Shown here piece by piece: positions 58,532 to 64,000 of a DNA stretch of 64,000 bases (position 1 is its first letter; each line of letters starts with the position of its first letter). The stretch comes from Sphingobium sp. (lineage in GTDB: Bacteria; Pseudomonadota; Alphaproteobacteria; Sphingomonadales; Sphingomonadaceae). The position numbers and the translations under genes were made by a program. The notes under the pieces were generated by a model that ran no database searches, was not told the origin of the DNA, and was given only the letters and a program-made list of their open reading frames with translations. The stretch is taken from contig NZ_QFOA01000002.1 of NCBI RefSeq assembly GCF_003248505.1, forward strand, positions 62,001 to 126,000, in the 5' to 3' direction.

Positions 58532-59875
58532 TCAGGCCGGCGCGACTTGCCGGGCGAGCAGCTGAAGGTTGTATGCCGCGGCGGCCATGGTGAACTCTTC
58601 GGCGGCTCCTGCTAGGCCCCGCAGCTTGAGCGTTCGTAGCCCCAGGTTGCGTTTCAGGTGGCCGAACACGCGCTCGATCCGCTGTCTTCGACGCCGTGCG
58701 TGCACATAGGCGTCGGTGCCGGCAAGGGCGCGCACGGTATCGCGGGCTTCCTCGCTGACAAGCCGGGTGACACCCCGCTTCGGACCGATGGTGCATCGCG
58801 GCTTCAGCTCGCAGGCGGCGCAATCGGCCGGCCGGCTTCGGTAGACGCGCACCTGCTTGGTCCGGTTGGTGCCGCAATAGCCGAGCAGCTTGTCCGCCGG
58901 ACAGCGGTAGGCATCCACTTCCCGGTCGTAGCGGAAGGCATCCCGGGTGAAGAATGCGTCCCGCTGGCGGGTCCGGTCGATGACCGGGATGTATGGCGTG
59001 ATGTTCCGGTCGATCAGCCAACCGAGCAGCGGACCGCTACCATAAGCCTTGTCGGCCGAGAGACTGGCGGGTTCGATGCCCAGCCTGGTGCCGGCGCGTG
59101 ACACCAGTGTCCGGGTCGCCGCCACCTCGGCTGCGAAGCGGGCGGGCGTCGCCTCCACGTCGAGGATGCAGTCGGTGTCGAGGTCGAGCAGGGGGTTGAT
59201 GGCGTATGCGTAGCGCGCCGGTCCGTGCTTGCAGGTGAGCGCCGCCTGCGGGTCCGTCGGCGAGATGCTGGTCGGATCGACGGACACAGGTTCATCGGGA
59301 TTTGGCGGCAACGCGGCATCGAGCGCCGCCAGATATTCGGCGACGGGTCGCGATATGCTTTCCCCGGCACGGAGCTCGTCTGCGGCGTCGGCCCCCTTCA
59401 GCTTCTTCTCGCGACTGGCGTCGGCCATGATCGTGCTGCCGTCCACCGCCAAGTCGCGCCCCGCTACCAGTCCGGCCGCGGCGCACCGCGCGACTACCTG
59501 CTCGAACAGCAGACGATGTAGGTCGCAGGCGCGGAAGCGGCCGTGCCGGTTCTTGGAGAAGGTCGAATGGTCGGGTACCCGGTCAGCCAGATCGAGCCGG
59601 CAGAACCAACGATAGGCGAGATTGAGGTGCACCTCCTCGCACAGGCGGCGTTCCGAGCGTATGCCGAACAGGTAGCCAATCAACAGCATTCTGAGCATCA
59701 GTTCCGGATCGATCGAGGGCCGCCCGCTCGTGCTATAGCTCGCCGCCAGCGCCTCGCGCACGAAGCCGAAGTCGAGCAGCCCGTCGATGCGTCGGAGCAG
59801 GTGGCCGGCCGGCACATGGTCGTCGAGCTGGAACCCGTAGAACAGTGCGCCCTGTGCTACCTGCCGACCCATCAT
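58532..59875 (-). CDS. IS1182-family transposase
   Basis: 447 aa. The N-terminal DUF772-type domain is FQLDDHVPAGHLLRRIDGLLDF, PSIDPELMLRMLLIGYLFGIRSERRL and VPDHSTFSKNRHGRF. The DDE residues are VDGSTIMADAS (Asp), LSADKAYGSGPL (Asp) and RRRQRIERVFGHLKRNLGLR (Glu). A Cys cluster CAACELKPRC lies before the final helix. It cuts and pastes the element through the terminal repeats. The frame is full length with no stop, so it should be active. Confidence 0.95.
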   Translation of the reverse strand: MMGRQVAQGALFYGFQLDDHVPAGHLLRRIDGLLDFGFVREALAASYSTSGRPSIDPELMLRMLLIGYLFGIRSERRLCEEVHLNLAYRWFCRLDLADRVPDHSTFSKNRHGRFRACDLHRLLFEQVVARCAAAGLVAGRDLAVDGSTIMADASREKKLKGADAADELRAGESISRPVAEYLAALDAALPPNPDEPVSVDPTSISPTDPQAALTCKHGPARYAYAINPLLDLDTDCILDVEATPARFAAEVAATRTLVSRAGTRLGIEPASLSADKAYGSGPLLGWLIDRNITPYIPVIDRTRQRDAFFTRDAFRYDREVDAYRCPADKLLGYCGTNRTKQVRVYRSRPADCAACELKPRCTIGPKRGVTRLVSEEARDTVRALAGTDAYVHARRRRQRIERVFGHLKRNLGLRTLKLRGLAGAAEEFTMAAAAYNLQLLARQVAPA

Positions 59876-59938
59876 GTCCGTGACCCCCTGCCGCCTTCCA
59901 GGAGTGAATCACGCCCTCGTCACGGTCGCAAGCAGCCG

Positions 59939-59953
59939 TTTTTCAACAGTCTC
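59939..59953 (-). repeat. IS terminal inverted repeat, right
   Basis: TTTTTCAACAGTCTC on the plus strand, exact inverse complement of the left end; followed by AGTA. Confidence 0.92.
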
Positions 59954-60042
59954 AGTACTTTCTTGGACATTCCACGGCCCGCGTAACTTTCGAAGCTGTT
60001 AAATGCGGACGATGACTTCGGGTTCCCTATATCCGCCCGATA

Positions 60043-60294
60043 TCAGACGGATGGGCCACTTACGCTGGTCCAGAGCGTGTCGAAAGCGGTTCCGCGCATC
60101 ATCAGCACGGACGCGGGATAGCCGCCCTCCGCCGCCTTGCGCGCCGTTGCGGTTGCGCTTGCCACGGCGGCGTCAGCGGTGTGGAACGGGCCGTAATAAC
60201 GGTTGTCGAGGTTGATCTTCCACACGCCCTCATGTTCCAGCACGATGTAGCGCGCATGGGGGAGATTGGCGGCGGAAGCGGGCGTATCGGTCAT
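60043..60294 (-). CDS. Small conserved hypothetical protein
   Basis: 83 aa. RYIVLEHEGVWKINLDNRYYGPFHTADAA resembles the DUF2188-like fold, in which a short beta-sheet protein carries a YG-F strand, and the second half is helical (AVASATATARKAAEGGYPAS). It starts 2 bases after the alkA stop on the same strand, so it is co-transcribed with that glycosylase. Function unknown. Confidence 0.65.
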   Translation of the reverse strand: MTDTPASAANLPHARYIVLEHEGVWKINLDNRYYGPFHTADAAVASATATARKAAEGGYPASVLMMRGTAFDTLWTSVSGPSV

Positions 60295-60296
60295 AT

Positions 60297-60914
60297 CTAG
60301 AGAACCTCCGTATTATAATGATGCCACGCCATCACCGCCGCGGCGCCCCGATGCGGCCGCCATGCTTCGGCGAGTTGCCGGGTCAGCGCTTCGCTCGGTC
60401 GCTCGGGCAGGCCAAGGATTCGGCCCACCTCGATCTGCACGGCAAGATCGCCCGCAGGCCATATATCGGGCCGGCCCTCCGCGAAGAGAAGATAGATTTC
60501 CGCCGACCAACGCCCGATCCCCTTGACGCGGATCAGTTGCGCGATCGCTTCTTCGTCGTCCTGGGGCAGGGCGCCGAAGTCGAGCGCACCCGATATCACC
60601 AGTTCGGCGAGGCTACGCGCATAGCCCTGTTTCTGGCGGGACAGGCCGCAGGCGCGCAGCGTGTCGAAGTCGCGGGCGAGCAGGGCATCGGGGGCGCAGC
60701 CTTCGCCCAATTCGGCTTCCAGCCTGCGCCATACCGCCGCCGCCGACGCGACGCTCACCTGCTGCCCCAAAATGGTGCGCAGCATCGTATCGTAGCCCGG
60801 TGCCCTCATGCGCGGTTCGGGATAGCCGACGCGCGCGATGGCGGCGGCAAATCCCGGCTCGATAAGGGCGATCGCGTCCAAGCTGGCGCGCATCTGTTTG
60901 GCGGTGGTAACCAT
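60297..60914 (-). CDS. DNA-3-methyladenine glycosylase II (AlkA-like, HhH-GPD)
   Basis: 205 aa, about the size of short AlkA proteins without the N-terminal beta domain. The helix-hairpin-helix is IRVKGIGRWSAEIYLLF and the catalytic Asp is in WPAGDLAVQIEVG. APGYDTMLRTILGQQVSVASAAAVW is the substrate-pocket helix. It removes alkylated bases (3-methyladenine and others) from DNA. A small gene follows 2 bases after its stop. Confidence 0.9.
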   Translation of the reverse strand: MVTTAKQMRASLDAIALIEPGFAAAIARVGYPEPRMRAPGYDTMLRTILGQQVSVASAAAVWRRLEAELGEGCAPDALLARDFDTLRACGLSRQKQGYARSLAELVISGALDFGALPQDDEEAIAQLIRVKGIGRWSAEIYLLFAEGRPDIWPAGDLAVQIEVGRILGLPERPSEALTRQLAEAWRPHRGAAAVMAWHHYNTEVL

Positions 60915-60994
60915 GCAAAGGGGTAGGCCGGGGCCTTGCTTTCCTTACGGCGCTCCGCCAAGGCGGCGAAGTCAAATTGAGAGGAACTGGATAG

Positions 60995-61312
60995 ATGCCG
61001 AAGCTGATCGTGGTCAATCGTGCAGGTGAGGAACAGGAAATCGAAGCTGATGCCGGGCTGTCGGTGATGGAAGTCATCCGCGACAACGGTTTCGACGAGT
61101 TGCTGGCCTTGTGCGGCGGTTGCTGCTCCTGTGCCACCTGCCATGTCTATATCGATCCTGCGTTCACCGACGCTCTCCCGCCGATGAGCGAGGACGAGAA
61201 CGATCTGCTCGACAGCAGCGACCATCGCAACGAGACGAGCCGGTTGTCCTGCCAGGTTCAGATGACCGGAGCGCTAGAGGGGCTACGCGTCACCATCGCA
61301 CCGGAAGACTGA
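60995..61312 (+). CDS. [2Fe-2S] ferredoxin (adrenodoxin type)
   Basis: 105 aa. The cluster motif reads LCGGCCSCATCHVYIDP (about 39-55), with the fourth Cys in SRLSCQVQM (about 86), giving the Cys-x5-Cys-x2-Cys...Cys spacing of vertebrate-type ferredoxins. LLDSSDHRNETSRLSCQ is typical of ferredoxins used with cytochrome P450, Rieske oxygenases or ISC Fe-S assembly (Fdx). No partner gene is adjacent. A GAGAGGAA site precedes the ATG. Confidence 0.93.
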   Translation: MPKLIVVNRAGEEQEIEADAGLSVMEVIRDNGFDELLALCGGCCSCATCHVYIDPAFTDALPPMSEDENDLLDSSDHRNETSRLSCQVQMTGALEGLRVTIAPED

Positions 61313-61330
61313 CGACCCGCCTCTGCGCCG

Positions 61331-62071
61331 CTACCGGTTGGTGGCGGCGTAGAGGGCGATGGCTGCGGCATTCGACACGTTGAGGCTTTCCATGCGCGGG
61401 CTGATCGGCAGCTTCGCGATGATGTCGCAATGGGCTATGCTGTTGTGGCGCAGCCCTTCGCCCTCCGCGCCCAGCACCAGCGCGACACGCGAATCGCCTA
61501 TCGCTTCGCCCAGCGTCGTATCCGCCTCGCCATCGAGGCCGATGCGCCAATAGCCCGCCTCGGCGATCTCGTCGAGCGCACGGGCCAGATTGACGACCCT
61601 GACCCATGGAACGATTTCCAGCGCGCCCGACGCTGACCGTGCCAGCACACCCGATTCGGGCGGCGCATGCCGGTCCTGCGTCACGATGCAGAGCGCGTCG
61701 AACGCTGCGGCCGAACGCAGGATCGCGCCGACATTGTGTGGATCGGTCACCTGGTCGAGCACCAATATCGGGCGCTTGTCGTCCTGTCCCCGTTCCAGCA
61801 CGTCGCCAAGCCATACGTCGTCGAGCGGCTCGACTTCGGCGACGATGCCTTGATGCGGCGCGTCGGATGGGACCATGCGCCCCATATCGGCAACATCGGA
61901 GTAGACGATAGGCAGAACCGGGGGCAGATCGAGCGCACCCAGAGCCTCGCGCGTGCCCCATATCTTGCGCACGATGCGATCTGGGTTGGCGAGCGCGGCG
62001 GTGACCGCGTGGCGGCCATAGAAGCGGGGGAAGTTGCCCTTGGGCTTGGCGGAACGATGCGTCTTTTTCAT
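61331..62071 (-). CDS. TrmH/SpoU-family 2'-O-ribose methyltransferase (RlmB-like)
   Basis: 246 aa from the ATG at 62071. The N-terminal substrate domain starts FPRFYGRHAVTAALANPDR, as in RlmB, which methylates G2251 of 23S rRNA. The SPOUT knot motifs are LDQVTDPHNVGAILRSAAAFD, VLGAEGEGLRHNSI and ISPRMESLNVSNAAAIALY. RlmB is the best guess; a tRNA-specific relative cannot be excluded. It is divergent from the tRNA-Tyr gene that follows. Confidence 0.85.
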   Translation of the reverse strand: MKKTHRSAKPKGNFPRFYGRHAVTAALANPDRIVRKIWGTREALGALDLPPVLPIVYSDVADMGRMVPSDAPHQGIVAEVEPLDDVWLGDVLERGQDDKRPILVLDQVTDPHNVGAILRSAAAFDALCIVTQDRHAPPESGVLARSASGALEIVPWVRVVNLARALDEIAEAGYWRIGLDGEADTTLGEAIGDSRVALVLGAEGEGLRHNSIAHCDIIAKLPISPRMESLNVSNAAAIALYAATNR

Positions 62072-62174
62072 GGGAAGGCTCTTTTCACAGGAGGCCATTG
62101 ACAGGCAAGCCTCCTTTCGCCATTGAGCCGCCTCCAGCGCGGGAAGCGATGCTTTGCCGACCGCGTCAGGCACT

Positions 62175-62261
62175 GGACAGGTGGCCGAGTGGTTAAAGGC
62201 AGCAGACTGTAAATCTGCCCGGGTTTCCCGTACGCTGGTTCGAATCCAGCCCTGTCCACCA
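62175..62261 (+). tRNA. tRNA-Tyr (anticodon GTA)
   Basis: 87 bases with encoded CCA. Acceptor GGACAGG/CCTGTCC; anticodon loop CTGTAAA in stem CAGA/TCTG; long variable arm and T-arm GCTGGTTCGAATCCAGC. Type II tRNA structure as expected for tyrosine. Confidence 0.96.
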
Positions 62262-62305
62262 TCCTGCGCATCGCACCAGGGATGCGCGCCGAAACGGTGC
62301 CGGAT

Positions 62306-62381
<76 letters not shown>

Positions 62382-62558
62382 TCGTTATTGCCTTTTACCC
62401 TATCCGGCACAGTGGCAATTGGATACTGTCTTCCTCGTGGCAATAGTTGCCGCTGATATGGGGCAGGATAACCCACGCAAACGACTGCTCACATCTCTCT
62501 AGGGTCGAAGGGGGAACGGAAAACGCCTATCCCATGTTGCAGGACACAGTTTCTGTTC

Positions 62559-64000
62559 ATGACGATGGATACATTGACCCCACCGATGCACCCAGACCGA
62601 CGCACTTTTCTCGCTGCCGCCCTTGCCGGTTTCCTATCGCTTCCCGCTCCGCGACGCGCTCTTGCAGCGGACGAAGTGGCGCGTGTCGATGCGCTGATCG
62701 CCCGGATGACGCTGGAGGAAAAGGCGGGACAGATGACGTGTCTGGCCGACAGTTTCCGTCCCTTCAACCCGCCCAATCCGCAAGTCGGCATTCAGGACGA
62801 GAAGCGGCTGGCCGAGGAAATTCGGCGCGGTCGCGTCGGCTGCCTTTTCAATGGCATCGGCGTGGCGGGGGCCAGGCGCGCGCAGGAGATCGCCGTCGAA
62901 AAAAGCCGGCTCGGCATTCCGCTGCTGTTCGCAGGTGATGTGATCCACGGTCTCAAGACCATCTTTCCCGTGCCGCTTGCCGAAGCGGCGAGCTTCGATC
63001 CCGACCTTTGCCAGCGAACCGCGCGCGCAGCTGCTGTCGAAGCGACCGCGGCAGGGCTTCACCTCACGTTCGCGCCGATGGTCGATGTCGCGCGCGACCA
63101 GCGGTGGGGGCGGGTCGTCGAAGGGGCGGGGGAGGATGCGACGTTGACCGCTATTCTCAGCGCCGCTCGCGTGCGAGGGTTTCAGGGACGCGATCTGCGC
63201 CGCGACGACAGTCTGCTGGCATGCCCCAAGCATTTCGCGGCCTATGGGGCCGTCGCGGCTGGTCTGGAATATGGACAGGTCGATATCAGCGAGGAGACGC
63301 TGCGCGAGACGCATCTGCCGCCCTTCGGTGCGGCCTTTGCCGCAGGCGCGCTCACCACGATGGCGGCGTTCAACGAAATCAACGGCGTTCCCGCCACCGC
63401 CGACAGCGAATTGCTGACCGATATCCTGCGCGGCGAGATGAAGTTTCGCGGCTTCGTCTTTTCCGATTACACGGCGGACGAGGAACTGGTTGCGCACGGC
63501 TTTGCGCAGGACGATCGGGATGCCGCCCGGCTCGCTGTGCTCGCGGGTGTCGACATGTCAATGCAGAGCGGCCTCTACATCCGCTACCTGCCCGATCTGG
63601 TGAGAAGCGGTGCCGTGCCCATGGGAACGGTCGATGTGGCGGTGCGCCGTATCCTTTATGTGAAGGCTGCCATCGGGTTGTTCGATAATCCCTACCGCTC
63701 GCTGGACGAGCAGGTGGAAAAGAACCGCATCTTTACGCCTGCGCATCGGGCGTTGGCCCGCGAGGCGGCGACACGCTCCATCGTACTGCTCAAGAATGAC
63801 GGCGAACTGCTTCCCATCGATCCGGTGAAACGACAAAAGATCGCGCTGATCGGCCCGTTCGCGGAAGATCGGAAAAATCTTTACGGTCCCTGGGCGTTCT
63901 ACGGCGATCCGGACAAGGGCGTGGATATCGCCAGCGGTCTGCGCGCGGCGCTGCCCGATGCGTCCAGCCTCACGGTGACGGCGGGTTGTGCCATCGATGC
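62559..64000 (+). CDS. GH3 beta-glucosidase-like protein (3' end outside window)
   Basis: 480 complete codons seen, no stop by base 64000. It begins MTMDTLTPPMHPDRRTFLAA, a Tat-type signal (RRTFLAAALAGF, about 14-35), so it is likely exported folded. GH3 features: MTLEEKAGQMTCL, RGRVGCLFNGIGV, IPLLFAGDVIHGLKTIFPVPL, TFAPMVDVARDQRWGRVVEG, LACPKHFAAYGAV and the nucleophile region FRGFVFSDYTADEELV. It removes beta-linked glucose or xylose from oligosaccharides. Start chosen among three in-frame ATGs (62559, 62565, 62586). Confidence 0.92.
   Translation, partial: MTMDTLTPPMHPDRRTFLAAALAGFLSLPAPRRALAADEVARVDALIARMTLEEKAGQMTCLADSFRPFNPPNPQVGIQDEKRLAEEIRRGRVGCLFNGIGVAGARRAQEIAVEKSRLGIPLLFAGDVIHGLKTIFPVPLAEAASFDPDLCQRTARAAAVEATAAGLHLTFAPMVDVARDQRWGRVVEGAGEDATLTAILSAARVRGFQGRDLRRDDSLLACPKHFAAYGAVAAGLEYGQVDISEETLRETHLPPFGAAFAAGALTTMAAFNEINGVPATADSELLTDILRGEMKFRGFVFSDYTADEELVAHGFAQDDRDAARLAVLAGVDMSMQSGLYIRYLPDLVRSGAVPMGTVDVAVRRILYVKAAIGLFDNPYRSLDEQVEKNRIFTPAHRALAREAATRSIVLLKNDGELLPIDPVKRQKIALIGPFAEDRKNLYGPWAFYGDPDKGVDIASGLRAALPDASSLTVTAGCAID

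Larger units (their letters stand above)
58453..59953. mobile_element. IS1182-family insertion sequence
   Basis: 1,501 bp, bounded by 15-bp perfect inverted repeats and an AGTA duplication. It carries one transposase on the minus strand. The length, the DDE transposase with N-terminal DUF772-like part and the position of the ends fit the IS1182 family. It appears complete, so mobility is likely retained. It splits a receiver gene. Confidence 0.92.
58031..59970 (-). pseudogene. Single-domain response regulator split by an IS element
   Basis: The 3' part (58031-58452) encodes an intact receiver core: SLLIVEDEIFVALEIE, IALVDLNLRDG (phospho-Asp), VIYVTANPSQ (Thr) and VITKPF (Lys). The true N-terminus lies beyond the IS at 59954-59970 (ATG TCC AAG AAA GTA CT). 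Removing the IS and one AGTA copy restores MSKKVLIVEDEIFV in frame, 144 residues in all. The insertion is after codon 5. The remaining receiver frame can also be read from a GTG (58513) inside the IS, with about 19 foreign residues. It overlaps the 3' end of the kinase gene by 53 bases. Confidence 0.9.

Overview
The window is a chromosomal segment, not a plasmid or phage, from a GC-rich alphaproteobacterium. It is most likely a sphingomonad (Sphingomonadaceae). The evidence is a crtY-crtI-crtB carotenoid cluster, an alphaproteobacterial glnK-amtB pair, HWE-type kinase signalling, a CHCC zinc-finger protein, lptB-rpoN, ferredoxin and tRNA genes of alphaproteobacterial type. No genus can be fixed from this stretch alone. 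Gene density is high, many genes overlap by 1-8 bases, and GTG, TTG and one apparent CTG start occur.

Layout. 1-8.8 kb: a truncated TadG-like pilus protein, a nucleoside deaminase, a periplasmic cyclophilin, a divergent Lrp/AsnC regulator and alanine dehydrogenase pair, a TauE/SafE permease, a phospholipase-D/cardiolipin-synthase-like enzyme, rpoZ, a glycine-zipper protein and ung. 8.9-16.2 kb: a class-A beta-lactamase-like hydrolase, an Mpo1-like membrane protein, two CelD-like acetyltransferases flanking a JmjC-like cupin, then a tightly overlapped kdsD-kdsB-phosphatase operon (CMP-Kdo supply). 16.2-21.8 kb: a dmeR-dmeF metal efflux pair and the carotenoid operon crtY-crtI-LOG-crtB. 21.9-30.9 kb: glnK-amtB behind a sigma-54 promoter, DUF924, tldD, a CHCC protein, tRNA-Val, a pseudo-receiver/winged-helix regulator, a D-amino-acid transaminase, rpoN and lptB. 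31-35 kb: a sugar locus (GguC/AraD1-like, FucP-like transporter, mutarotase) sharing an operator-like sequence.

35.6-48.6 kb: kup, a telA-xpaC-small-protein operon behind a strong palindrome, a secreted S10 peptidase, typA, then four small sphingomonad-type genes (a membrane-tethered LuxR-type HTH, a short protein, a multi-pass membrane protein, a winged-helix protein), a nucleoside transporter, a DUF1176 protein and a HAD hydrolase. 48.6-56.6 kb: egtB-egtD (ergothioneine), a diguanylate cyclase, a PduO-type adenosyltransferase, a HIG1-like protein, gluQ, an HNH nuclease, a Crp/Fnr regulator and murA. 56.6-64 kb: a GAF-PAS-HWE histidine kinase whose convergent receiver gene has been split by an IS1182-family element (1,501 bp, 15-bp perfect terminal repeats, AGTA duplication), then an alkA-like glycosylase, a 2Fe-2S ferredoxin, a TrmH-family methyltransferase, tRNA-Tyr, tRNA-Lys and a GH3 glycosidase running off the end.

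The genes that most clearly work together are rpoN with the sigma-54 promoter of glnK-amtB; the carotenoid operon; kdsD with kdsB; egtB with egtD; the sugar genes under a shared operator; and the HWE kinase with its now-interrupted receiver. I saw no CRISPR array, rRNA or prophage. The most unusual items are the apparent CTG start of kdsB, the reconstructable IS insertion in the receiver gene, the beta-lactamase-like protein without a recognisable omega-loop glutamate, and the LuxR/winged-helix module.
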